Assembly (NCBI GenBank): GCA_029862125.1
Contig: JAOTXY010000020.1
Span: forward strand, 1 to 48,934
Direction of reading: 5' to 3'
DNA: 48,934 nucleotides
Source: Gammaproteobacteria bacterium
Lineage (GTDB): Bacteria > Pseudomonadota > Gammaproteobacteria > GCA-001735895
Shown here: piece by piece, positions 17,980-26,147 of the stretch
Position numbering within the stretch: the first letter of the stretch is position 1
How the letters are laid out: each line of letters starts with the position of its first letter
Notes under the pieces: generated by a model
The model's database searches: none
What the model saw: only the letters and a program-made list of their open reading frames with translations
Told to the model about the DNA's origin: nothing
Translations under genes and position numbers: made by a program

Positions 17980-19496
17980 ATATTTTTAGCGGCAAACCGA
18001 CAAGGTTATTAACGACACTTTTCTCGATGCTTGTCAGCATCGCGATGCTCAATGCCTGCGGCGGCAGCGGTGGTGGTGGCTCGGATACGACTGCCGGAAT
18101 CGGCGGCACCGGAATTGCAGTCGGTAAGGTAACCGGTTTCGGCAGTATTTTTGTCAATGACGACCGTTTTGTCACTGATAACAGCATCTTTGTTGTCGAT
18201 GGCGAGGTACTTAATCAGAGTGCGCTCGCTGTCGGCATGGTAGTCGGGCTCGAGGCCGAAACCAAGAATGGTGAATTTACCGGCGATGCGATCCAGGTGG
18301 TATACGACGATGAAATACAGGGGCCGATCGACTCGACTGTGGGTATTACTACAAGCCCGGACGGTACTCAGAAAAGTTTTGAGGTGTTCGGCCAGACCAT
18401 CACCATCGACGATACCAGTACACGGTTCGTGAACATCAGCTTCACTGATTTCATTGGGACTATTGATGACGTGGTCGAAATCAGCGGATTCCGAATTTCT
18501 CCAACCGAAGTGAGTGCGACTTACGCCGAGAAAACCGGTGACCTGATTTTTATGACGAGTGAAGTCGAGCTGCGCGGCACCATCGAAAATTACAACCCTG
18601 GATTACCTGAGGAATTCGAAATTGACGGTATTCTAATCGAAGTCGATCGCAGCGACCCCGATCTCGAACTGGAAGTGCCCAATGGGATTCTGCAGGATGA
18701 TCTCTTTGTCGAGGTTAAAGGCATCATCCAGGATGCGACGACGATCCGGGCGAAGAGGATCGAACTCGAGGATGAGAATCTGGGTGAAGAGGTCGATGAC
18801 GTCAGGCTGCAAGGTATCATTTCGGTCTTTGGCGATATCTCGAATTTCGAAATCGACGGACAACTGATCGATGCGAGTGGCGCCGAGATCGAACCGCAGG
18901 GTGCCGGTTTTGGCGTAGGCACCGAGGTCGAAGTCGAGGGAGATATCGTCGGCAGCGTGTTGATCGCCGACGAGCTTGAAGTCGAGGATGCAGAACCTGA
19001 ATTGAGATCCTTTATCAGTTCAGTCGATGTCAACAACAATCGGTTTGAGGTGGATTTTCCGTTCACCACGGGTTTGTCGACAGTGGTTGTGGTCAACGTC
19101 AATGCGCAAACCGTGTTCGAGGACGAGACCGGTTCGGTCGTCACCCCACCGTTTTCGCTCGATGACCTGGTAGGTGGCGTCGGCCGTACCGGTGATTACG
19201 TGCGCGTCGAGGGTCAGGAAGTCGGCGGTGAAATATTAGCAAACGTCGTGAAACGGGTGGCTCCGGATGATAAGCGTAAACTCGAGGGTGTCGTCCAAGC
19301 TTATACAGCGAGTACGATTATCGTCCCGGGCTCGATTACCGTGCTGGGTATTACCTATCAGCTGGTTGATGGCATTACCGACTACGAACCCGATCCACCC
19401 GATATAGAGGTCAACAATTTCGTCGAAATTGAGGATGAGGATGATCCAATGGGGAATCTCGCAGACGGTGTCGCCGACGAGGTCGAAGAAGAATAA
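17976..19496 (+). CDS. Second DUF5666-type repeat lipoprotein
   Basis: The 506-residue protein has a lipobox LNAC (Cys28) and a glycine-rich tether. The first module, VGKVTGFGSIFVNDDRF, aligns with the first lipoprotein of the cluster (ITGFGSVYVNGVRF), and several further beta-rich acidic modules follow, for example DDVRLQGIISVFGDISNFEIDG. The C-terminus VEIEDEDDPMGNLADGVADE resembles the EF-hand-like tail of the paralogue, but the loop is interrupted. The ATG overlaps the DUF6502 stop by 4 nt. The two lipoproteins are clearly related but too diverged for a recent duplication. Function unknown. Confidence 0.8.
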   Translation: MNIFSGKPTRLLTTLFSMLVSIAMLNACGGSGGGGSDTTAGIGGTGIAVGKVTGFGSIFVNDDRFVTDNSIFVVDGEVLNQSALAVGMVVGLEAETKNGEFTGDAIQVVYDDEIQGPIDSTVGITTSPDGTQKSFEVFGQTITIDDTSTRFVNISFTDFIGTIDDVVEISGFRISPTEVSATYAEKTGDLIFMTSEVELRGTIENYNPGLPEEFEIDGILIEVDRSDPDLELEVPNGILQDDLFVEVKGIIQDATTIRAKRIELEDENLGEEVDDVRLQGIISVFGDISNFEIDGQLIDASGAEIEPQGAGFGVGTEVEVEGDIVGSVLIADELEVEDAEPELRSFISSVDVNNNRFEVDFPFTTGLSTVVVVNVNAQTVFEDETGSVVTPPFSLDDLVGGVGRTGDYVRVEGQEVGGEILANVVKRVAPDDKRKLEGVVQAYTASTIIVPGSITVLGITYQLVDGITDYEPDPPDIEVNNFVEIEDEDDPMGNLADGVADEVEEE

Positions 19497-19591
19497 TTTT
19501 TGCTCCTCAATGCTACTTTGTGAATGACCAGTTGTTGATAACGGTGCCGAGTTTTAAGGTCCCACCTTTCGTGGGGATGATCGGTTAATCC

Positions 19592-20743
19592 TTACTGCGG
19601 TCGCTGGGTGACTTTCATCATCAGCTCGAGTTGTTCCGGGCCCCGGTAAATAGAGACCTTAATTTTCTCATCGGGTTTGTGCATGGTGATCTGATCGAGT
19701 AGGTCACGAATTCCATCTACCGGCTTATCGTTTACCGCGATCACGATATCACCGGCGCGAATGCCGGCCATGTCGGCCGGGCTATTGATAAAAACCCCGA
19801 CGACCAGGGCACCCTTGATGCCCGGGTCTCCGGTTGCCATCGCGGCCTGAGCGGTGATCTCGGTGCCTTCGACTCCGAGCCAGCCACGGGTGACTTTACC
19901 GAACTTGATGATTTGCCGCATGATGTCGAGCGCCAGTGAAATCGGTATTGCGAAGCCGATGCCCTGGGCACCGACCGACTGGCTGAAAATTGCGGTATTA
20001 ATACCGATCAACTCGCCGCGCGCGTTGATCAGCGCGCCGCCGGAATTGCCAGGATTGATTGCCGCATCGGTCTGGATAAAATTCTCGAAAGTATTAAGCC
20101 CGATACGATTGCGTCCGGTTGCACTGACGATACCCATGGTTACGGTCTGGCCGACGTTGAGGGGGTTGCCGATCGCCAGCACCACGTCGCCCACGCGTAT
20201 CGACTGCTCGTTTGCGATCTTGATGCCGGCCAGACCGGTGATCGGGATCTGTAAAATAGCGATGTCGGTTTCCTTATCTTCGCCAATCAGGATTGCCTGG
20301 CTGCCGCGTCCGTCAGGGAGCGAAATCAGAATTTCGTCAGCACTGTCGATGACGTGCTGGTTGGTCAGGATATAACCATCGCTACCGATGACAACGCCGG
20401 AACCGAGGTTGGTTTCGCTACGGCTGCGCTGACGCCGTTTAAGCTGATCGCCAAAAAACTTGCTGAATACCGGATCGTCGAGCAGCGGATGGGGTTTCTC
20501 GGTAACCGTTTTCGAGGTGTAAATGGTGACTACCGAGGCGGCTGATGAAGCTACCGCGTCGGCGTAAGAAAATACCGCGGATTTGTTATCAGGACCCGTC
20601 GTGTACTGGTCCTCCGATGATGACAGGAACTGCAGAATTTCGTTTTTATCCTTGTCACTTACGCTGACCAGGTAGACGGTCGCGAGTGCGAGTCCGATCA
20701 ATCCGAACTGAAATATAAAACCCACAACTTTGATTAGTTTCAT
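19592..20743 (-). CDS. DegS/AlgW-type periplasmic serine protease with one PDZ domain
   Basis: The 383-residue protein has one N-terminal membrane anchor (about 4-27), a trypsin-like domain with the triad His130 (NQHVID), Asp160 (ETDIAIL) and Ser234 (NPGNSGGALIN), and a single C-terminal PDZ domain (GALVVGVFINSPADMAGIRAGDIVIAV). One PDZ and a membrane anchor fit DegS/AlgW, the site-1 protease that starts the sigma-E envelope stress response by cutting the anti-sigma factor. Pseudomonas algW also lies after the hisGD region and before petABC. The PDZ ligand and target are unknown. It is divergent from the Nif3-like gene. Confidence 0.88.
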   Translation of the reverse strand: MKLIKVVGFIFQFGLIGLALATVYLVSVSDKDKNEILQFLSSSEDQYTTGPDNKSAVFSYADAVASSAASVVTIYTSKTVTEKPHPLLDDPVFSKFFGDQLKRRQRSRSETNLGSGVVIGSDGYILTNQHVIDSADEILISLPDGRGSQAILIGEDKETDIAILQIPITGLAGIKIANEQSIRVGDVVLAIGNPLNVGQTVTMGIVSATGRNRIGLNTFENFIQTDAAINPGNSGGALINARGELIGINTAIFSQSVGAQGIGFAIPISLALDIMRQIIKFGKVTRGWLGVEGTEITAQAAMATGDPGIKGALVVGVFINSPADMAGIRAGDIVIAVNDKPVDGIRDLLDQITMHKPDEKIKVSIYRGPEQLELMMKVTQRPQ

Positions 20744-20786
20744 CGCACGATAGTATCATAGGGTTCGAATTACAGGATTAGCCGCC

Positions 20787-21533
20787 ATGCAACTAGAACA
20801 GCTCCGTGAATTTTGCGACGAGTACCTGAAAGTTACTGAATTTGATGACTATTGTCCGAACGGATTGCAGGTCGAAGCGAATGTGGAAGTCGAAAATATT
20901 GTCTGTGGGGTCACCGCAAGCCAGGCATTGATTGAAGCCGCGGTCGATCATGGCGCGGACACTCTGATTGTTCATCATGGTTATTTCTGGAAAGGCGAAT
21001 CCCAGGCAATCACAGGCTACAAGGGCAGGCGTATCAGTAGCCTGATAAGAAACAATATAAACCTGTTGGCGTTCCACCTGCCACTGGATGTACACCCCGA
21101 GGTTGGCAACAATGTGCAATTGGCCCGGGTCCTGGACTGGGAGGTAGCGGACAGTTTTGGCGAGCAGGGCCTCGTGTTTGAGGGCAGGCTCCCGGCCGAG
21201 CAAAGCCTGGCCGAATTAACGCAACATATTGAGACTGGCTTAGATACGCGCGCGCTTGCTATCGGTGCCGGTGATCATGCGATAAATCGGATTGCCTGGT
21301 GTACTGGTGCCGCGCAGGGCTTTATTGAAGCCGCTGCCGAGCGCGGCGTTGATGCCTTCGTTAGTGGTGAAGTATCGGAACCGACCTTCCACCTGGCACG
21401 GGAAATGGGAATCCATTATATCGCCGCCGGACATCACGCAACCGAGCGCTACGGCGTGCAGGCACTGGCAAGGGTCATAGCCGAACGGTTCGGGGTAAAG
21501 CAGCAATTTATTGATATTCCCAACCCGGTCTGA
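20787..21533 (+). CDS. Nif3-like dinuclear metal-centre protein (YbgI family)
   Basis: The 248-residue protein shows the NIF3/YbgI pattern: CPNGLQVEANVEVENIVCGV, the metal ligands in DTLIVHHGYFW, NLLAFHLPLDVHPEVGNN, and the C-terminal AAGHHATERYGVQAL. Members form toroidal hexamers with two metals per subunit; they may act as a GTP cyclohydrolase-like or other hydrolase, but the physiological role is unsettled. It starts 43 nt from the divergent protease gene. Confidence 0.92.
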   Translation: MQLEQLREFCDEYLKVTEFDDYCPNGLQVEANVEVENIVCGVTASQALIEAAVDHGADTLIVHHGYFWKGESQAITGYKGRRISSLIRNNINLLAFHLPLDVHPEVGNNVQLARVLDWEVADSFGEQGLVFEGRLPAEQSLAELTQHIETGLDTRALAIGAGDHAINRIAWCTGAAQGFIEAAAERGVDAFVSGEVSEPTFHLAREMGIHYIAAGHHATERYGVQALARVIAERFGVKQQFIDIPNPV

Positions 21534-21699
21534 GCCGAACCGGGAAAAGTCATTCAATATGCGCGCAAAACCCTTGATTTAAGGGTAATACCCCCTCGAC
21601 GAAAAAGTTAAAGTAAGCTATCCTAACGACCGTTTTTTGTGTCCGGGCCGAGGGTCCTTTGCGCCGGAAATCCAATACTCAATCGGGGGAAGAATTCGA

Positions 21700-22275
21700 A
21701 TGTCTTCAGGTGGTGTAGATAATAATCGCAGGCGTTTCCTGACCGCGGCGACAGTGGTGGTTGGAGCCGTCGGTACAGTAATAACGGCGGTTCCCTTCGT
21801 CGCGAGCTGGAGTCCGAGTGCGCGGGCCAAAACTGCTGGTGCACCGGTGGAAGCGAATATTGGTAAGCTCGAACCCGGCCAGCAGATCATCGTAAAATGG
21901 CGTGGCAAGCCGGTATGGGTAGTTCGTCGTGACGAGAAAGCGCTGGCAACCCTGCCAAAAGTGGCGGGTGAATTACGTGATGTTGACTCAGACGAAAGTA
22001 TCCAGCCCGAATATGCAAAAAACGAGTATCGTTCGCGCAAACCCGAGTTCCTGATTATCGAGGGTATTTGCACTCACCTGGGTTGTTCACCAACCTACCA
22101 GCCTGAAATCACTTCAGATTTCCAGGGCGGCTTCTTTTGTCCCTGCCATGGCTCGAAGTTCGATTTCGCAGGGCGGGTTTACTCGGGAGTACCAGCACCG
22201 ACAAATTTACCCGTTCCGCCGCATTACTTTGTGAGTGACGACGTGATCCGGATTGGCGAGGATGGGGTAGCATAA
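21700..22275 (+). CDS. petA: Ubiquinol-cytochrome c reductase iron-sulfur (Rieske) subunit
   Basis: The 191-residue protein carries a twin-arginine signal-anchor ([19 protein letters not shown]) and both Rieske boxes: CTHLGC (Cys124, His126, Cys129) and CPCHGSKFD (Cys147, Cys149, His150). It holds the 2Fe-2S cluster of the bc1 complex and passes electrons from ubiquinol to cytochrome c1. The ATG at 21700 follows GGGGGAAG; an upstream in-frame TTG at 21637 was rejected because it would place 21 residues before the Tat motif. The petB start overlaps its stop by one base. Confidence 0.96.
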   Translation: MSSGGVDNNRRRFLTAATVVVGAVGTVITAVPFVASWSPSARAKTAGAPVEANIGKLEPGQQIIVKWRGKPVWVVRRDEKALATLPKVAGELRDVDSDESIQPEYAKNEYRSRKPEFLIIEGICTHLGCSPTYQPEITSDFQGGFFCPCHGSKFDFAGRVYSGVPAPTNLPVPPHYFVSDDVIRIGEDGVA

Positions 22276-23501
22276 TGAGCGAAAATAAAAACAGTAACGG
22301 GTTGCTTGGCTGGATCGATGCGCGATTTCCAATGACCAAGATGTTCGAAGAACATCTGTCCAAGTATTATGCCCCTAAAAACTTCAACTTCTGGTACTTC
22401 TTCGGTTCGCTGGCACTGCTGGTGCTGGTGTTGCAGATCGTAACCGGGATTTTCCTGACCATGCACTACAAGCCGGATGGTGACATGGCGTTCAGTTCGG
22501 TCGAATACATTATGCGTGATGTTGACTGGGGCTGGTTGATCCGTTATCTGCACTCTACCGGGTCCTCGGCATTTTTCATCGTGGTTTACCTGCATATGTT
22601 TCGCGCGCTGATCTACGGTTCTTACCAGAAGCCACGTGAGTTGATCTGGCTGTTCGGTATGTTCATATTCCTGGCCCTGATGGCGGAGGCGTTCATGGGC
22701 TACCTGTTGCCCTGGGGCCAGATGTCCTACTGGGGTGCCCAGGTCATTATTTCGCTGTTTGGTGCGGTCCCGGTGGTGGGAGACGAATTGACGCTGTGGA
22801 TTCGCGGTGACTTTGTCGTGTCAGACGCAACCCTGAACCGATTCTTCGCCCTGCACGTGGTCGCGGTTCCCATTGTGCTGTTGGCGCTGGTAGTAATGCA
22901 TATTATCGCTTTGCATGAAGTCGGCTCGAATAATCCGGATGGTGTTGAGATCAAGAAGAACAAGGACGCGAACGGCATTCCACTCGACGGTATCCCGTTT
23001 CATCCCTACTATTCTGTCAAGGACCTCGTCGGGGTCGTGGTGTTTCTGATTTTATTCAGCGCCGTAGTGTTCTTCGCGCCGGAAATGGGTGGCTATTTTC
23101 TGGAATATGCCAATTTTGTGCCGGCTAACCAGTTCAAAACGCCCGAGCACATCGCGCCGGTATGGTACTTCACGCCCTTCTACGCGATTCTGCGCGCGAT
23201 CCCCGATAAGCTCACCGGTGTTATCGCCATGTTCGCTTCAATTGCCGTCCTGTTTGTACTGCCGTGGATTGACCGGGGCAAGGTTAAATCGGTACGTTAT
23301 CGCTCGACATCCTTCAAGTTGTTGCTGGTGATGCTGGTGGTCAGTTTCATTGGATTGGGTTACCTGGGCGCGTTGCCCGCGACCGAAACCCGCACCCTGT
23401 TCGCGCGGGTGTTTAGCCTGGGTTACTTTGGATTCTTCCTCGGTTTATGGTGGATCAGTAAGAACGAAGTTACCAAGCCGGTTCCAGAGAGGGTGCGATA
23501 A
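22275..23501 (+). CDS. petB: Cytochrome b subunit of bc1 complex
   Basis: The 408-residue membrane protein has eight or more helices and the four haem-b ligands His93, His107, His194 and His209. The quinol-oxidation site motif is PVWY at 295-298, instead of PEWY; this variant is common in beta- and gammaproteobacteria. GYLLPWGQMSYWGAQVI is the strongly conserved C-helix/cd1 region. It overlaps petA and petC by one base each, a single co-translated unit. Confidence 0.97.
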   Translation: MSENKNSNGLLGWIDARFPMTKMFEEHLSKYYAPKNFNFWYFFGSLALLVLVLQIVTGIFLTMHYKPDGDMAFSSVEYIMRDVDWGWLIRYLHSTGSSAFFIVVYLHMFRALIYGSYQKPRELIWLFGMFIFLALMAEAFMGYLLPWGQMSYWGAQVIISLFGAVPVVGDELTLWIRGDFVVSDATLNRFFALHVVAVPIVLLALVVMHIIALHEVGSNNPDGVEIKKNKDANGIPLDGIPFHPYYSVKDLVGVVVFLILFSAVVFFAPEMGGYFLEYANFVPANQFKTPEHIAPVWYFTPFYAILRAIPDKLTGVIAMFASIAVLFVLPWIDRGKVKSVRYRSTSFKLLLVMLVVSFIGLGYLGALPATETRTLFARVFSLGYFGFFLGLWWISKNEVTKPVPERVR

Positions 23502-24268
23502 TGGGGAGAATTTTAATCGTTGCTGCCATCCTGCTATTACCCTCACTCGGCTGGGGTGCCGGCGGTGGACACACTTTCCCCGACGACGAGGTCCACATTG
23601 ACTGGGACGACAAGGCCGCAATGCAACGTGGTGCGCGCACCTTTGTTAACTATTGCCTGAGCTGCCATTCCGCCGCGTATTCGAGGTTTAACCGGGTTGG
23701 CGAAGATCTCGGAATCCCGGACGAACTGGTGCTTGAAAACCTGATCTTTACCACGGATGTCAACGGTGACAAGACCAAGGTCGGTGAATTGATGAAAACG
23801 ACGATGACTCCCGCATATGCTGAGCAGGCCTTTGGTACCGTACCGCCTGATCTTTCGCTGATTGCACGTTCGCGCGGGGTCGACTGGCTGTACAATTACC
23901 TGCGCGGCTTCTACGTCGATGACACCCGTGTTGGACTTGGCGTGAACAACGGGGTTTTTCAAAATGTGGGGATGCCGCATGTGTTGGCCGAACTGCAGGG
24001 GCTTCAACAGCCCAAGTACAAGAACGTGCAGGATTCTCACGGCAACGAAAGCGAAGTTATTGTCGGTTTCGAAATCATTAAACCGGGTTCGATGACGAAA
24101 TCGGAGTATGACCAGACCATTCATGATCTGGTGGCATTCCTCGACTATCTGGCCGAACCCTACAAGCAGACACGCAAAAACGTTGGTACCGGTGTCATCA
24201 TTTTTCTGTTCGTCTTCCTGATTCTGGCTTATTTGCTTAAGAAAGAATACTGGAAGGACGTCCATTAA
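23501..24268 (+). CDS. petC: Cytochrome c1
   Basis: The 255-residue protein has a signal peptide (MGRILIVAAILLLPSLGWGA), a haem-c site CLSCH (Cys52, Cys55, His56), the likely axial Met in NVGMPHVLAELQG, and a C-terminal membrane anchor (GVIIFLFVFLILAYLL). It receives electrons from the Rieske protein and gives them to soluble cytochrome c. It ends the petABC operon; sspA follows 17 nt later, a linkage seen in many gammaproteobacteria. Confidence 0.96.
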   Translation: MGRILIVAAILLLPSLGWGAGGGHTFPDDEVHIDWDDKAAMQRGARTFVNYCLSCHSAAYSRFNRVGEDLGIPDELVLENLIFTTDVNGDKTKVGELMKTTMTPAYAEQAFGTVPPDLSLIARSRGVDWLYNYLRGFYVDDTRVGLGVNNGVFQNVGMPHVLAELQGLQQPKYKNVQDSHGNESEVIVGFEIIKPGSMTKSEYDQTIHDLVAFLDYLAEPYKQTRKNVGTGVIIFLFVFLILAYLLKKEYWKDVH

Positions 24269-24285
24269 CTTAGGAATTTAAAATT

Positions 24286-24912
24286 ATGTCAGTAGTGGCG
24301 AATCGCCGTTCGGTGATGAGTTGCTTTTCTTCTCCGATTGACCCGGAGTGTCACCGCGCACGCATCGTGCTGGCGGAAAAAGACATTACCGTCGAAATCC
24401 ATGATGTAGATACCAATAATCTGCCAGAAGATTTGCTCGACTTGAATCCTTACGCAACTGTTCCAACCATGGTCGATCGAGATCTCGTTTTATATAATGC
24501 GAGGGTATTGATCGAGTACCTGGATGAGCGCTTTCCGCATCCTCCCTTGATGCCTGTTGATCCGGTTTCCCGTGCCAAGAGTCGACTGGCGCTGTTCCGC
24601 ATCGAGAGTGACTGGTTCAGTTTGCTGAACGACATCGAGCGTGGTACGGAAAGACGCAAAACCCAGGCAAAAAAGGCACTCACCGAAAGCCTTATAAATT
24701 CGAATGACGTGTTTGGCGCAATGCCGTATTTTCTTTCCGCCGAGTTTAGTTTGCTGGACTGCAGCATCGCTCCCATACTTTGGCGCTTGCCCCATTACGG
24801 GATTGAGTTGCCCAAGACTACCCGGAAGATTACTAGCTATATGAAACGGGTATTTTCTCGGCCTTCGTTTCAGGCCAGCCTGTCCGAGCAGGAACGGGAT
24901 ATGGTCGCCTAG
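24286..24912 (+). CDS. sspA: Stringent starvation protein A
   Basis: The 208-residue protein has the glutathione-S-transferase fold of SspA: an N-terminal thioredoxin-like part (MSCFSSPIDPECHRARIVLAEK, NPYATVPTMVDRDLVLYNARVLIEYL) and an alpha-helical C-terminal part (LLDCSIAPILWRLPHYGI). SspA binds RNA polymerase and aids stationary-phase and acid-stress transcription in E. coli. It lies between petC and sspB. Confidence 0.93.
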   Translation: MSVVANRRSVMSCFSSPIDPECHRARIVLAEKDITVEIHDVDTNNLPEDLLDLNPYATVPTMVDRDLVLYNARVLIEYLDERFPHPPLMPVDPVSRAKSRLALFRIESDWFSLLNDIERGTERRKTQAKKALTESLINSNDVFGAMPYFLSAEFSLLDCSIAPILWRLPHYGIELPKTTRKITSYMKRVFSRPSFQASLSEQERDMVA

Positions 24913-24966
24913 GGATCCGGGTGTTATGTCGGTTGCTCTAAAATGTCCAGGTCTTAAAGGTGCCCG

Positions 24967-25362
24967 GTGAAATCCAGTAAACCTTACCTGGTTCGGGCCT
25001 TATACGAATGGATTCTCGACAACGACACAACGCCTTACATCCTTGTGGATACCGGTATTGACCAGGTATTAGTACCTCCCGGGATTGCCAACGATGGCAA
25101 GGTCGTGCTGAATCTCGCACCGGCTGCGATCGAGGATCTCGAAATGACCAATGAGCATGTTTCTTTTTCTGCGCGTTTCAATGGTGTCGCCGAAAATATT
25201 TACTGCCCGATCGCGTCTTTGCTGGCAATCTATGCCCGTGAAAATGGCGAGGGCATGATGTTCCCCGCCGAAGAATCCGATGACAATCCCGACCAGCCAG
25301 ACGATGCCGAAACGTCGGATCGCGCCAAACCCAAGGGCCCGACCCTCAAGGTCATCAAGTAA
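24967..25362 (+). CDS. sspB: ClpXP adaptor SspB
   Basis: The 131-residue protein begins SSKPYLVRALYEWILDNDTTPYI, the SspB substrate-binding domain, then has a flexible acidic linker (about 100-120) and ends GPTLKVIK, matching the ClpX-docking tail. SspB brings ssrA-tagged peptides to ClpXP. The start codon is GTG at 24967, preceded by AAAGGTG as the ribosome-binding site. It follows sspA by 54 nt. Confidence 0.94.
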   Translation: MKSSKPYLVRALYEWILDNDTTPYILVDTGIDQVLVPPGIANDGKVVLNLAPAAIEDLEMTNEHVSFSARFNGVAENIYCPIASLLAIYARENGEGMMFPAEESDDNPDQPDDAETSDRAKPKGPTLKVIK

Positions 25363-25384
25363 CACCACCAGAAGCGCCTTTATT

Positions 25385-25414
25385 ACAGAAAGTGCGACAG
25401 CACTTAGCTGGGAT
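25385..25414. repeat. REP-like palindromic repeat, degenerate copy 3
   Basis: AGTGC-GACA-GCACT forms the inner stem and GGGATC closes the right side; the left outer arm is degraded. It resembles the two copies after hisD. Confidence 0.5.
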
Positions 25415-25475
25415 CTCCCAATGCTTTAACCAAGGCCAAGGTTACTGATTCTACGTGCAGCGTGTTCTTGCTAAC

Positions 25476-25491
25476 GCTACCCCGGGGTAGC
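25476..25491. repeat. Perfect 16-nt palindrome
   Basis: GCTACCCCGGGGTAGC reads identically on both strands. It lies just before the large inverted repeat. It could be an operator or part of the element. Confidence 0.5.
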
Positions 25492-25502
25492 TTGAGTCTG
25501 AG

Positions 25503-25714
25503 AGGCAACCGAGGAAGTTTCTTGCGACGTAAAGACCGGGTGCCGAAAAAGCATTAATTTTAAAGGGTCAGGCGGCATGGATGCCGCCTGTGGCGAGTCG
25601 AGACATGGACGTCGCGGTCCGGCGTCCCGGGTCTCGCCTTGCCCTTTAAAATTAATGCTTTTTCGGGAAGCCGCAGGCCACCCGGTCAGTCGCAAGGAAC
25701 TTCCTCGGTTGCCT
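25503..25714. mobile_element. Large 212-nt imperfect inverted repeat, MITE-like
   Basis: The left arm (25503-25567) and right arm (25642-25714) are reverse complements over about 60 bp. A 25-bp perfect inner part covers 25543-25567 with 25642-25666. The outer parts, 25503-25528 and 25689-25714, match at 25 of 26 positions, and an 8-bp block lies between. The 74-nt centre holds its own hairpin, AGGCGGCAT-GG-ATGCCGCCT, and GGACG/CGTCC pairing. No transposase or target-site duplication was recognised. It could be a non-autonomous transposon, a compound REP/bacterial interspersed mosaic element, or a structured RNA. Short open frames inside are not convincing genes. Confidence 0.6.
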
Positions 25715-25774
25715 TTGCAGGGATGGAATCCTGATGGAATAACGACAAGTCGGTTCGAGGGTTGAGCAAGACTG

Positions 25775-26143
25775 TTATTCGGCGTAGAAGGCGTTTTTGA
25801 TCCAGTTGAAATCGCTGGTGCCTGCAGCTTGCTGCTGGATCAGCAGTGCGTCAAAGCGCAGTGCATGATGGGCGAGACGCTTATTTGCCGCCAGGTAGAA
25901 GAGGGCAGCCTTGATGATTTTACGCTGCTTGCTGCGGGGGATCGTGACCGCGGCACCGCCAAAGGCTAGCGACCTGCGAAATTTCACCTCGATAAAACAG
26001 ACGGTATCTCGATCAAGCATGATCAAATCGATTTCACCAAAGCGGCAGCGGTAATTGGATTGTATGAACAGCAGGTCTCGCTCAAGCAGGTAGTCCCTGG
26101 CCCGATCTTCAAAACGCAATCCTTTGCGAAGATTGAGATTCAT
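25775..26143 (-). CDS. yraN: YraN family (UPF0102) endonuclease-like protein
   Basis: The 122-residue protein has the restriction-endonuclease-like fold core: RFEDRARDYLLERD, then FGEIDLIMLDRDTVCFIEVKFRR with the Asp/Glu-x-Lys metal site. Biological role is not settled. The frame extends upstream to 26218, but the ATG at 26143 fits the family length and overlaps the end of lpoA minimally. It is next to lpoA as in E. coli; diaA and dolP, which follow there, are absent. Confidence 0.9.
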   Translation of the reverse strand: MNLNLRKGLRFEDRARDYLLERDLLFIQSNYRCRFGEIDLIMLDRDTVCFIEVKFRRSLAFGGAAVTIPRSKQRKIIKAALFYLAANKRLAHHALRFDALLIQQQAAGTSDFNWIKNAFYAE

Positions 26144-26147
26144 CGAT

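Larger units (their letters stand above)
25363..25774. other. Non-coding stretch between sspB and yraN
   Basis: These 412 nt hold the degenerate REP-like copy, the 16-nt palindrome and the large inverted repeat described separately. I see no credible gene. The genes on both sides converge here, so the stretch may also work in transcription termination. Confidence 0.6.

Noticed and set aside
19560..19576. CCCAC/GTGGG hairpin between the second lipoprotein gene and the convergent protease gene
   Set aside because: A 5-bp stem without a T-run is too weak to list as a terminator, although one is expected there.
25477..25765. Open frames of 60-70 codons on both strands across the large inverted repeat
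   Set aside because: They mirror each other because of the palindrome, have no family resemblance and no ribosome-binding site.
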